From Schoenoplectus triqueter (lineage: Eukaryota > Streptophyta > Magnoliopsida > Poales > Cyperaceae): a stretch of 64,000 nucleotides of DNA. A program made the position numbers and the translations under genes. Each line of letters starts with the position of its first letter. Within the stretch, counting starts at the first letter, position 1. The notes beneath the pieces are model-generated. The model did not search any database. It was not told where the DNA came from and saw only the letters and a program-made list of their open reading frames with translations. Positions 50,022 to 61,279 of the stretch are shown here, in pieces. The stretch lies in contig CAXKVV010000142.1 in assembly GCA_964058805.1 (NCBI GenBank), forward strand, positions 310,001 to 374,000. The letters are read 5' to 3'.

Positions 50022-51328
50022 GGGTCCGTTTGGCAAATTAAGGAATAGTTTTAAAAGAGTGGTAATTTTGGAAGAGTGATAGAATAGTAATTTTTTTAGA
50101 AGAGTGGTAGAAGAGTGATATTCTTGATTATTCGGAAGAGCGAAAATATCGTTTGGCAGTTGTTACTCAGAATAGTTAAAATATGAATAATTATGATACT
50201 AATAATGATGATGATAATAATAATAGTAAAATAATAATCATAATAGTAAGATAATAATAATAAAGTAATAAAAATAATAATAATAAATAATAATATTATA
50301 ATAGTGATATAATAAAAATATAAACATAATTATAATATAGTAATATAATAATAAAAAAAATATAATTACAATCATAATTATAATAATATAATAATAATAA
50401 GTAATCATAATTTTAATAATATAATCATAATATAATAATCATAATCATAATCATGATAATAATAATTATAGTCATAATCATAATAATAATCACAATAATA
50501 TAATAATAAAAATATAATCATAATCATAAAATAATTATAAATAATTATAATTATAATAATATAATAATAAATTAATAAGTAATCATAATTTTAATAATAT
50601 AATCATAATATAATAATCATAATCATAATCATGATAATAATAATTATAGTCATAATCATAATAATATAATCATAATCATAATATAATAATATAATAATAA
50701 AAATATAATCATAATCATAAAAATAATTATAAATAATTATAATTATAATAATATAATAATAAATTAATCATCACTATAATCAACATATAATAATATAATA
50801 CAACATAATAAAATAATAATAACTAATAATAATCATAATCATCATAATATAATAATATAATAATAGATAATCTTGATCATAATAATATAATAATAAAATA
50901 ATTATATTAATATTCATAATATAATAATATAATATTAAAATTATATTTATAATAATAATCAATAATATAATAATACTAATGGTAACGATAATATAATAAT
51001 AATTTAATAATAATAATATAATGATAATAATAATAATAATAATCATAATATTAATATAATAATAAATTATAATCATAAATATAATATAATAATATAATAA
51101 TACTAAATCTTAATCATAATCATAATATAATAATATAATATAATATAATCAAACAATAATCGCTATTCCGACGAGAACTAATCCGGTATTCCACCTATAA
51201 GTTGGTATACCGGATTAGCACTATTCCGCACTCTTCTACTTAGTCTAAAATTCGTTTGGCAAATTAATTCGTCGAAATAGCTATTCTATTCTAACTTTTT
51301 GTTATTCCATCGAGTGCCAAACACTCCC
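50022..51328. mobile_element. PIF/Harbinger-like MITE carrying a triplet array (copy 2)
   Basis: Same ends (GGGTCCGTTTGG, CCAAACACTCCC) and interior as 11011-12523, but 206 bp shorter. The flanking triplet TTT is duplicated (50019-50021 and 51329-51331). The non-repeat left and right parts are near-identical to copy 1, while the ATAATA/ATAATC array differs mainly by insertions and deletions. Confidence 0.85.
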
Positions 51329-51331
51329 TTT

Positions 51332-51783
51332 ATGATTTATCCTTCTGATTCTGAAGGGAAGAATCGTGTTTTCCCATAAAAGTTCTTCAATCACAGATTC
51401 ATCGTATCTTTTACCGCATCAAGACAAAGTAGAATCAAATGCAGCACTTTTATAGCGTTGATAGATGATTTGTACATTGTTTCTAATATAGTGTGCATCT
51501 TCACAGTATTTATTTACTCATGTTGGAAGGTCAAAAGCTTCTGACTTTTAACGAACACCCAATCGAGTTCAAATGTACAAGAAGACCTTGACCAATTATA
51601 AATGTATGGGTTAAGTTGGACAATACAACCATCCCAGAAACTTTTAATATATTTAATTTGGATAGGTCAAATAAGAAGGGGCAAAAGGGGAAAAAAAGGA
51701 AATGGCTCAATTGCCAATTCGGCCCGGAAAAGACACCGTGAAATGCTCCTAATTTTCTCCATTGGGGGGGGGGGGGTGGTTAA
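51332..51783. other. Downstream region of the CASP-like gene
   Basis: Probable 3' UTR of the minus-strand CASP-like gene. It includes a run of 13 G (51764-51776) that lies 7 bases beyond the stop codon. Confidence 0.4.
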
Positions 51784-52843
51784 TCAGAGAGAAGCAAGGA
51801 CCCAGAACATAGAGACAGATGAGGTGGCAGTGAAAGTCCATGTCATGAAGGCCAATGATACTGATAGAGCATACCGTCCACATGCCAATTGTGGGAATAT
51901 TTTGCAAAAATGCACATCTTTTTCGAATAATAGCGCCACCCCAGCAGAAGAGAATGCAGCTCCAAAAGATAAGATCGCCGTAACCTAGCACAGACCAGAG
52001 TTCTTATGTTAAAAGAATTATTTCTGTTCACAGTACCTATACAGGTACTGTCACCAATGCTGGTTGTCAATAGGGGCAGAGAAATACCCAATCACCAACC
52101 ACAAACAAGCTAACAAGCACAGGATTGCGGAGGTCTCTTTTGGTTCGAAGAGAATAAATGTCAAGGCATGCAAGACCCAAGCTCCATAACAATTGTAGTC
52201 CCATTGATGCCATTAAGTAACTACAATTTTTGTAGAAATAAAATAAAGGAGGTCTACAATTATTTATAACTCAAATTATCCATGATGTCAACTAATTAAC
52301 ACTTTTCAACAAAAAAATATAAGAATTCACAAGATAAGAGCATCTATAGCCAACATGATACATCCATGAAATATACCACCATTAGCTAATATCGAGCATA
52401 CATCATGGATCAGAATTAAAAATAATATAGCATTTTATTGCCTCTGTATAATGAGTAAACTGCTAACATATATAATGTAATATGATCAGATGAAAGAACT
52501 TGTTTACACAAGCACATGAATTATTGCAATTGCATCATGTTTATCCTACAACTGCCAAATCTATTGTTTTTTTAACCCGTTTAATCGCTCTTTCAGCCTC
52601 ACCTTAAAATACTCCAAAATAATGATACCACATAATCACAAATGTCGGTTAATTCATACTTTAATCATGGAAACTACAAGTAAAAGGCAATAAAGAGATA
52701 AATGAAGAATACCAAAAGGCAGTGTAATTGGAGAAACTATTAGCAGATGCCATAACTCCAACAGATGCAGCCGCAAAACTGCACTGTGCACTTCTCAAAT
52801 AAAATCCACTCCATGTACCAGGGCTGCCTAAGATATCCTTCAT
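51784..52843 (-). CDS. CASP-like protein, subfamily 5B
   Basis: Three coding exons, 52843-52713, 52220-52088 and 51984-51784, encode 154 residues, the usual length of CASPL5B proteins. CASP-like proteins are four-pass plasma-membrane proteins related to the Casparian-strip scaffold proteins; the role of the 5B group is little known. Family landmarks are '[13 protein letters not shown]', '[12 protein letters not shown]', '[20 protein letters not shown]', '[18 protein letters not shown]', '[20 protein letters not shown]' and '[20 protein letters not shown]' near the end. Hydrophobic segments fit four membrane passes. The family start MKD was chosen; an in-frame ATG four codons upstream (52855) is possible. 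An acceptor at 52859 and a donor at 53949 suggest a 5' UTR intron with a leader exon at about 53950-54195. Confidence 0.93.
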
Positions 52844-53949
52844 TCTCTCTGTCATATTCTAGAAGTAGAGTAAATAGAAAAATCAACACATACATATTCA
52901 AGTTTATCACTGAAATGTCCACAAGAAGTAGAAAATTTTGCCAAACATTTCATCACCAATTCCTCAACTCTATTCAGTATTTAATTTATCATACCTACCT
53001 CTCCCAGAGCACTAAGTAGGCCTCTTATCAGATCGAAAAAGTACCACAATTCACCACATCAACTGCCATAACATTAGCCACCAGCATGCACACAAGATCA
53101 GTTTCAGCACCCAAATTTATCTTTAAGGACCAGATCTCCAAATTTCCGAGATGAGAACAATGACTGCAATGCCCTTATTCACAACTTCTCTATTACGTAC
53201 CTTATTACAATGAGAACACATTAAAAAAATAACAAGACTTTCGTAGTTTTGTACATATTTTATCTTTATATTATTCTTTCTAATTTAATTGAAGTAGTTG
53301 GCAAGACCTTTTTCCTGTACCTACTATCCAACTCCAATAGAACTAGTGACCGTCTTTTAAGTTTTCCCACACAAGCCTACTGTTAGATGGTAAACTAAGT
53401 TTTTATGGGTCATAAGTAATTTAGTTAAAACAGATTGCCTAGGTACATGCCAGAAACGTACAAGACCGGTTGCTATCTGATTCTAGTGTCTCAATACTAG
53501 AATGATCACAGCAGACATTGTTTTCTTATATATTCTTTTTCCAACTACTTATTGCCTTACCGAAAAAAATAGAGGTGCTTGTATAAAGTCAGTCTGTAAA
53601 AAGCTCAGCATTTTAAAGCACAAATTTTGTTTCTTCCACGCATCAGTGGACAATTAATTAAAACTCAGGAGCCAGAGCTCAAATTAGTAATTCACAATTA
53701 CAAAACTACAATATATACATATATATTTAAATCCGCAACAGTAAAGTCTTCAAATTCCCATCATCCCAACTGATCTTACTGTAAGCTTGCAATTTGGAGA
53801 AACACCAAATAATAAATTAAGGGTAAAATCCAAAAGCATTTTAAGAGCACAAGAAAGTGCTTTGAACAAGCATTTCAGGTAGAAATTAAAGACATTTCCG
53901 TATCTAGGGTTTTGCTACGAAATCGACAAATCTAAGGTGCAGAAGTTAC
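52844..53949 (-). other. Probable 5' UTR intron of the CASP-like gene
   Basis: Bounded on the minus strand by TTAG|GTAACT (53950/53949) and CTACTTCTAG|AATATG (52859/52858). It is AT-rich with no gene. Transcript data would settle it. Confidence 0.5.
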
Positions 53950-54195
53950 CTAACAAAGCCACCGGAGGCACAATCTTTTGCCTTTTTCACAATTACAGGC
54001 TTGTGCCAGAAGTGAGGAGAAATTGATACGGCAAGACAAAGGGGATCCGAAAGAAGAGAAAGTGGGAGAGAGAGAGAAGAGAGAGGGAACACCGAGGCAG
54101 AGACGGTGGTCACTGGATAGTGGGACGGAGAGAGAGACTCGACTCTCGAGATTAGAAAAAGTGAGAGAGAGGCCCGCCGCCGCGTCTTTGAGCTA
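53950..54195 (-). other. Probable 5' UTR exon of the CASP-like gene
   Basis: On the minus strand this is a CT-rich leader (GAGAGAGA runs on the plus strand, 54065-54170) ending at a GTAACT donor. No coding similarity. Confidence 0.45.
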
Positions 54196-54634
54196 GACAA
54201 AAAATGGAAAAGAAAATGGATTGAAGGAAAGTTGTTTCCATCATTCCATGTCTAGGATTTCCACGCCCTTTCTGTATGTGATACAAATACGATCTCGCGA
54301 ATCTCGATATATCCCAGCCCGTTTGATTGGATACAAGGAGAAGGAGGACACTGTGACTCGTCAGGTTACGCCTGTTTATGTATCCCAGTCTCTGCGACTT
54401 CGGGTAAGATGGTAAATTATTTCTGCAGGCATCTTCCAGCGCTGCCCCACTTCTCAGACCTTGCAACTGGATGGCAATCACCTAGATGGTAACAGAGAAT
54501 CCTGAACTGAGTTGTGGGCCAGCCCCCCTTCCTCCGGCGATGCGGTCATAAATGAATTGTATTATTTATTTATTTATACCCTCGATATTAATATTGTCTG
54601 ATAATAATTACTCGACATTTCAAGGAGTTGCTCG
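54196..54634. promoter_or_regulatory. Shared upstream region, CASP-like gene and Elongin-C copy 1
   Basis: About 440 bases separate the CASP-like leader (minus) from the first Elongin-C ATG (plus), so the two genes are divergent over one short region. 'ATTATTTATTTATTTATACC' near 54560 could serve the plus-strand gene. No other motif is certain. Confidence 0.5.
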
Positions 54635-55395
54635 ATGAGGAATGAGGAAACAGTGAAGCTGATCAGCGCCGACGGCTTTGAATTCGTGATCGACAGGACT
54701 GCCGCCATGGTTTCCAAAACACTGCGCAACATGCTCACCTCTCCCGGTAAGCATCTTTCTCTCCCTCTCTTTCTCTCTGATAAAATTGAAACCTTCGATT
54801 TTGAGTTCAATTCTTTACTGATTTTGCATAAATTTGGGAATTTTAAAAATAAAATATAAAATAGGAACCTTCGCTGAGACGCAACATAGGGAGGTGAGCT
54901 TCCCTGAAATCAGCGGTGGTGTTTTGGAGAAGATTTGTCAGTACTTCTACTGGTCACTCCAGCACTCCAGGTCGGCTTCTTCTCTCATTCCATGGGATTT
55001 TCTACGGATTCATAATTTCAGAATGTTATTAGGGGCATTTCAACAACAGTATACTATTTTATCAGGCCTGATAAACCAATGGGATTTTTTTCTGGCTGGA
55101 ATTTATATGAAAGCAAAATTTAACTGTTTAATGCTTGCCAATATGTCAAGTCATCTGAGCTATATACATCACAACTGCATAGAATGGTTGTTCATCCGTT
55201 GCATTGTGTGGCACATGAAACATATGGCATTAGTCATTTGTGAGTTATATTTTATGTAGCCATGTCGACTAAATTATTTGAAAGAAATTTAATGACATGA
55301 ATTGCATTGCAGTGGGAAGGAAACCGACTTTCATATAGAGCCGGCCAGAGATCACACTTGAGCTGATGATGGCTGTGAATTTTCTTGATACATAA
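54635..55395 (+). pseudogene. Elongin-C, copy 1, frameshifted in the last exon
   Basis: Exons 54635-54746, 54865-54970 and 55313 onward. The first two read cleanly as plant Elongin-C: 'EETVKLISADGFEFVIDRTA', 'NMLTSPG', 'EVSFPEISGGVLEKICQYFY', 'WSLQHS'. Elongin C is a BTB/Skp1-fold adaptor that binds BC-box proteins such as Elongin A in transcription elongation and ubiquitin-ligase complexes. In exon 3, after 'FHIEP', four extra bases (GCCA, 55344-55347) shift the frame and a TGA follows at 55359-55361. The lost reading continues just after, in another frame, to TAA at 55393-55395, and would encode the conserved C-terminal helix. The expected product is 88 residues with a five-residue foreign end. 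It could be a pseudogene, a sequencing error or a shortened allele. Confidence 0.75.
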
Positions 55396-56261
55396 ATCCA
55401 TGTCATGTGATCAGTGGATAACTTGGTAACAATTTCTATTACTTTGTGGGGATTGGTATCTTTTGTTGGTGTGAAATTGGAAGTTGTGCTAATAAACTTG
55501 TAGGAACTAAAGTCCATAGTGATTGTGGGGTTGGTTTCCCTGGATTTAATAAAAAAAATTTGCTGCCTTAATGTCTTCTGTGATTGTTCTGTCATCTGGA
55601 GTTCCAATGCATTGGATATGAATAATTGACTCTGTATTTGGATATTAAAGTTAAGATCTGGATGCACTCTACAGCCCCGTTAATCTGTTAAAAATTGCAA
55701 GATAAATAGAACTCCAGACATTGCATGTTTCTGGTAGAATCTGAACTGTGACGGATCTGGTCGGGCTTGGTTTCAGGAGGTACCAGTTGTTATGGAACAA
55801 AGAATGAGTGTGGCTATCTTTTGCGAGATCTTTTGTTGCCTGAATTGATGGTTGAGCATGCAATCGCATGTAGATCAAACTTCCGTCTGAAAGGAACCTG
55901 ATCGTTTTGGTGTAAACAAAGCGAGATGGCCTAATTTGTCGAAAATTTGTCCCTCCCCTCAGTTTGAAAATGTTGTTAACGGTGTTTCTCATGTGTGCAT
56001 GGATGCATATACTGTTGACAATGTAGTTCAGTACTGAATGCATCAAAAGGAGTAGGTCAAGCTCTAGACAGAAGCTAAGCCTGATCCCATTTATCATTGG
56101 AAAATTCTCCTATGTGATTGTGTGGATTTCAATGGATGTTACCTTCAAAATCAGGCCATTCATTTCACATCAGAAAATTCCCAATGATCTTATTTCAACA
56201 GTATAAGTCAGGCTTGAAATAGACTGTTGGATCTGAAATCAGTAGTCTATATCTATTAGGG

Positions 56262-56262
<1 letters not shown>
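55396..56262. other. Spacer between the Elongin-C copies
   Basis: A 142-codon minus-strand open frame (55669-56097) has no recognised similarity and is probably chance. Otherwise there is nothing. Confidence 0.4.

Positions 56263-56327
<65 letters not shown>
56263..56327. repeat. (TA)n microsatellite
   Basis: About 65 bases of uninterrupted TA, adjoining the LINE-like 3' end that begins at 56328. Confidence 0.95.
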
Positions 56328-56329
<2 letters not shown>

Positions 56330-56580
56330 CTGAGGAGTAGGCCAATGGACTACTGATTTTTCATTAAATAATAAAAAGTATTTACAGCGTGCCATGGCAA
56401 GGCGGAAAAAGAAAAAAGAGGAGAGTTAGAGGCGAACTAGTCTATACAGCCTATACAGTAGTTTGCATATGTTTGGAAATAAGATAAAGGAAAAGAAAGA
56501 CAAGAAAGCTTAAGAAATCTTCAGATTCTTTCCCAGATGGAGGTCTTGTACTATTTGCATGAGAAGCCGCTCTGATGGTT
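56328..56580 (-). mobile_element. LINE 3'-end-like fragment
   Basis: 'GAGGAGTAGGCCAATGGACT' followed by 'ACTGATTTTTCATTAAATAA' has the same hairpin-then-TTTTCATTAAA layout as the LINE 3' ends at 43171 and 47429. Read on the minus strand it would end at the TA tract. No coding part remains. Confidence 0.45.
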
Positions 56581-56817
56581 ATTAGGGCTATATATTTATT
56601 TCTTTGCTGCTACAAAAAAAACCGAAATCGAAATAAAGTTTCCTTTTTTACCCTTCCGTTTCTCATACGCTAGGGTTTTATTATATATATCAAGTTTAAT
56701 AACTAATTAATGTATAACTCCATTAAAGAGACAGAAAGAGAGCCGCTGCCGCCGCCGCCGCTGCCGCCAAAACTTCCATACATATAGCCAGGGATAGATA
56801 AAGAGGGGAGCACAAAG

Positions 56818-57613
56818 ATGAACAACGAAGAAACTGTGAAGCTGATTAGCAGCGACGGGTTTGAGTTTGTTATAGCAAAGAAGGCAGCTATAATTTCAAA
56901 AACCATCAGCAATATGCTTATGCATTCTCCGGGTAAGTCTTGATTTGTGCTATTCCTTTCAGCAAAAATCTAAGTGATATTTACCACTGAATTGCTAATT
57001 TTGGCATGCATCTTGTGGGGCACTTTTATTGATTTAGTAAAAGTTTTGAGGGTTTGAGGCTGGTTATCACCTACTTTCCTCAAAAAGAAGTTCATAATTT
57101 CTTCAAAATCTGAATAAGGGAGTTTTACAGTGCCGCAGCAGGAGCTGCATTTTCCTGAGATCAGAGGTGTGATTTTGGAGAAGATTTGTCAGTACTTCTA
57201 CTGGTCACTCCAGTACTCCAGGTATACTTTTTTCTTTCATTTTGTATGATTTTGCAGGATGTGCTGTGATTTGATTAGAATGAAATTTCTATATTTTACT
57301 TGGTCTTGAATTTGGCTAGTTAGATTTCTGGTATGAAGTTGTACACGTTGAAACAAGCATTGATTATTAATTACATTTAAAAAATGCTAATGCGTAATGT
57401 GAGAGTTGGCATTAATTGGGTCCTGGGCCGTGACTTCAAAGAATTTTTGTTGTGAAGTCTCACTTCTTTTATTTCATGGTGTGAGAAACTCATGTTGATT
57501 GTATTTGTTGTTCAATAAAATAACTGAAATGCAGTGGGAAGGAGACAGGGTTCCATATAGAAGAAGAGATTCTACAAGAACTGATGACGGCTGCTCTTTT
57601 TCTTCAAACATAA
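56818..57613 (+). CDS. Elongin-C, copy 2 (intact, diverged)
   Basis: Exons 56818-56932, 57131-57221 and 57535-57613 give 94 residues (plant Elongin-C is about 96). The N-terminus 'NNEETVKLISSDGFEFVIAK' and the core 'ILEKICQYFYWSLQYS' are canonical. The loop after the second helix is shortened ('SPVPQQELHFPEI'). The C-terminus 'FHIEEEILQELMTAALFLQT' departs from the usual 'EL.LELMMAAN.L' pattern, replacing an Asn that is normally fixed. Introns fall at the same codon phases as in copy 1, so the pair arose by tandem duplication of a three-exon gene. A GCC-rich leader (56742-56768) precedes the ATG. The frame is open, so this copy is the likelier functional one, but its C-terminal changes could alter partner binding. 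Confidence 0.88.
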
Positions 57614-59755
57614 ATTCCTATTTTGGATCATTGATGGATGAATTCGGTATCAATTTTTGTTATTTATGAATAATTTGTTGTCTTTTATTTCTTGCTGTTG
57701 TGCTAATAACCTAATACATTTCTGGCAAGTGGCAACTTAATATTTCTTGGATTTGAAAATTGCTGGTGTTTTATCTCTTTTCAAATTATTCCGCTGCCTT
57801 GTGCTTTGGATGTGAATTATGTACTCTGTTTTTGAGATGTCAAGGTTAGAAGCTAGGCTCATTGTTTTTTCATTGTTTTTGAGATGTTTCCCCTGAACAT
57901 TAGGGAAAAAACTTTCAATTCAAATTTCTTGCAAGAGAAACTAACACAGCTGTTAAATGAATAAAAATGACAGCCAACAATATATATACTTCATGAATCT
58001 AGACTGTACTCTGCATATCAGAAAATTTGAACGTTCCTGATATGTGTACAAGAAGTTACAAATCAGAAATTTCAATCTGCAAATGATTTGAGCTCTTCAT
58101 TGCAGAAACTAAAAAAATTAGATATAACGAAACTTGTTTTATATTATCAGGTAAATAAAATTAGAACCTCAGAAGTCGAAAGTCTTAAAATTAGTCAGCA
58201 TCCGGCCTCATTATATCGCAAACATGCAGGGTGTCTAAAGAATTAATTAATGAAACTTTAAGTACATCAGATAAATCCTTAAATTTTAAATACAAGAACT
58301 AATTTGGTATCTGAACATTAAAAAAACAAATCTAAACTGGTATTTGAACTTTTGAATTAATATTATTTTATTGCTAAGTTTAAATAAAATATAAATATTT
58401 ATTAAGAAAAAATAAAAAAATATCGGGTGACGGATCGAATTTCGGATTGATCGGTATCAATTTCTCACGTTGATCAATATTATCCGACTCGTGACCCAAA
58501 ACTGACTTGTTACTTGATAACTTTTTATTTTTTTCTTAATATAAAATAATATTAATTTAAAAAGTTCAAGGACCAATTTTTTTTTAAGTTTATGGGTCAA
58601 ATTAGTTCTTATATTAAAAATTTAAGGATTTATTTATCGTACTTTAAAGTTTTTGGAATAATTTGATTTTGATGAAGTAGTTCAAGGAATGATTTGATAT
58701 TTTTTTAAAAGTTCGAGGATCAACTTGATATAATTAAAAGTTTAAGAACTAACTTAATTTTTTGTTGAAAGTTCAAGGACCAAATGATAAATTATTTCTT
58801 TATAAGATAAATATTTAATTTCCCATGCATGTCTATACCAGTTGAGTGTTATCAGTTTGTGATTTATAATCATTTCATACTGTATTTGTTTTCCCTTCTC
58901 TATGAGATCTTATGTTTAATTTAGACTGTTAACTTGGATTGCACCAGGCAGTCCTCTCTAAATCTAGTTAATAGGCATACAACAGTCTTGATAAAGGAAT
59001 ACCAGAAAAAAAAAAGATCAAAGAAAAGTCAACTTTTATAAACACAAACTAAGAAATCAATTCATGTTTTACAATTAGTTTATTCATTGCTCGTAGAGCT
59101 TGTAGTAGAACGGACAGTTGCTTTTTTGAGAGCATGAAAAATGATCATTGAAAAATTTGTCATCCTGAAATGCTAAAGCACTAGCGGCACTAGCAAACAT
59201 CAAATTTTCCAAATGCATATCAAATAACAAGTAATCTAAGGGTTGATTTAGCAATAGAGAACTAAAACCTTGGTTGGGGCATTTCATCAAGCACCTTAAA
59301 TGCATTTAAGTATGCAACAAAATTAAAACAAATATTAACCACTTCACAAAATGTTTTTCAATTGTCACAAATAATGATTTATAGTTTGGCCAACTAAAGT
59401 TGATTTTAGCAGCTTTCTTTGCTATTCTGTTTGGAAATGAGTATTGAGAAGTTGCAGAGCAACGGTCTTGTACAGAGGAGATTAGACTATTGATGGGAAA
59501 AGCACGAAACAAAATCGATTTTGTAATAGAATCCATATATTTGCTTGTAAGCTTACGTTGATTTTTCATCTTATCAAGTAAAGAAAATGCAAGAGGATCA
59601 TAGAGGAAGAAGTAACATAGTAGGAGAAGAGAACTGGATCTTTTTGGGATGTGGTTTAATATTTTTTACTGCAATACCAGTTGGTTGAACCAGTTTTGTC
59701 CAATCTAGATGCATGAACTATCCATTCCAAGAACCAAATCAGACAAATTTTGTTA
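57614..59755. other. Intergenic, with a degenerate AT-rich tandem
   Basis: From about 58250 to 58800 the text repeats variants of 'AAAGTTCAAGGACCAA' and 'ACTAATTTGGTA', a pattern common in retroelement-derived plant DNA. Minus-strand open frames at 59084-59305 and 59306-59569 could not be assigned. Confidence 0.4.
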
Positions 59756-60076
59756 TATATAATAATTATAAAAATTATATTATTAATAATAAGAGTGATA
59801 AAAGCAAAATTTTAAATTTACGAATGGCAGCGCGCCAGTGGCGCGGAGCAAACGCGCCACTGAAAGTGGCGTTTTTGTGCAAACGTGTCACTGTCAGTGA
59901 CGTCTTTACTGAAATATGTCACTGTCAGTGGCGTCTTTGTGTAAACGCGCCAGTGGCGCGTTTTTGATCAGTGGTGCGTTTCAGTAAAGACGCCAGTGGC
60001 GCGTTGCCATTCGTAAATTTAAAATTTTGCTTTTATCATTTTATTATTAATAATATAATTTTTATAATTACTATAT
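59756..60076. mobile_element. Fold-back (snap-back) element with CACTG/CAGTG palindromes
   Basis: Arms at about 59757-59843 and 59990-60076 are inverted copies, nearly perfect over about 85 bases ('TAATTATAAAAATTATATTA', 'AAAGCAAAATTTTAAATTTA', 'CGAATGGCA', 'CGCGCCA'). Between them lie repeated short palindromes such as CGCCAGTGGCG, CACTGTCAGTG (twice) and CGCCACTGAAAGTGGCG. The whole 320 bp could fold into one long hairpin. TTA precedes and follows the element, a weak duplication in AT-rich DNA. No coding capacity. Confidence 0.85.
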
Positions 60077-60804
60077 TTAAAAATAATCTGCAAATCAGAT
60101 AATAGGTCGGGTTTTGTTCGGTCCAATCGCCGGTCTGGTCCATTCAGAACCGGACTGGACATTGACCCGGTAAAATTTCAGGTAATTGGTTCATTGATCA
60201 TACCATTAGGTCAATCGGTCTAATCGTTAATTTCTTTTAAATATTTATATACATATAAGCATGAACATTCTTATAAAACAATGATAAATATATGTAAAAT
60301 TTTAAAATCTATATATAACATTCAATAATATATAAGAAAATTTATAGATATTTTTCTAATTTTTTCATGCAAATGGAACCAAAGTTGCTGATTTTATTAA
60401 TAAAAGACAACTCAGTTATATGATAATTGAAAGTTTTATTTTTATTTTTATTTGATTACTATCAAGGTGTTAGTACAGACTTAAAAAAAAAACTAATTTA
60501 GAACAAATATAATAATTGTTATTATTGAGAATAAAATAATACTTGCTATTTGTAAGTTAAAAGGTCCAATTTAGTTAATTGCCTTAGGATTTTTCTTTAG
60601 TAATTAGTACTACAAAAGCATCCACTTTTCATTTTGTCAACTTCAGACTCAACACGATCGAAGAGCTTAATTTAGGCAGCCTCTAGAACAAATGAGGTAT
60701 AGACAAAATAATTACAAATAAAAAAATTAAACCTACTTAAAATAAATTACAAATAGAAAACTTGTCCAATAATAACCTTGTCTCCCAAGATTGATTTATA
60801 GAAA

Positions 60805-61242
60805 ACTTGGCCAACAAGGCGCCCTTGATTTAATTATTTTCCACATCCATAGAGTGAACATTATATATTTAATGTTTTTAGACTGAACCTGCTGACCTTT
60901 TGATCGCTTAAATCATTTTATATGGTAAGTGCTAAAGATCAGTTCATGGTCCATGCTATCCTTTGGTGATGATCAGTTTCATTTCCAAAATAAATAAATA
61001 TAAGGTATAGAAAGAGAATATTTAGAAAATGTAGAAAGAAACAGAGAATATTCAGACAGATGTAGAAAACTTGGCCAACAAGGCGCTTTTGATTTAATTT
61101 TCCAGATCCATCGAGTGAACTTTACATATTTTAGAGTGCAAGCACCTGTTGACTGTTTGGTCGTTGAAGTCATTTTATACGCCTACATAAGTGCTAATGA
61201 TCAGTTGATGGTCCATGCTCTCCTTTGGGTGATGATCTGTAC
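60805..61242 (+). repeat. Direct duplication, about 170 bp x 2
   Basis: Both copies share 'TTGGCCAACAAGGCGC', 'GATTTAATT', 'CCATAGAGTGAAC' / 'CCATCGAGTGAAC', and 'GATCAGTT.ATGGTCCATGCT'. They are diverged by substitutions and indels; spacing is about 262. Confidence 0.8.
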
Positions 61243-61244
61243 AT

Positions 61245-61275
<31 letters not shown>

Positions 61276-61279
61276 TTTC
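61242..61279 (+). repeat. (ATTT)n microsatellite
   Basis: About nine ATTT units directly after the second copy of the local duplication. Confidence 0.9.

Noticed and set aside
50780..51076. 98-codon minus-strand open frame of Ile, Tyr and Leu
   Set aside because: It is a translation of the ATAATA/ATAATC array inside the PIF-like MITE, with no real protein character.
55669..56097. 142-codon minus-strand open frame between the Elongin-C copies
   Set aside because: No recognised domain, no splice or promoter context, and near chance length for AT-rich DNA with few stops in one frame.
59084..59569. Two adjoining minus-strand open frames (73 and 87 codons)
   Set aside because: They look like one broken reading frame but match no family I know. 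Not called as a gene without evidence.
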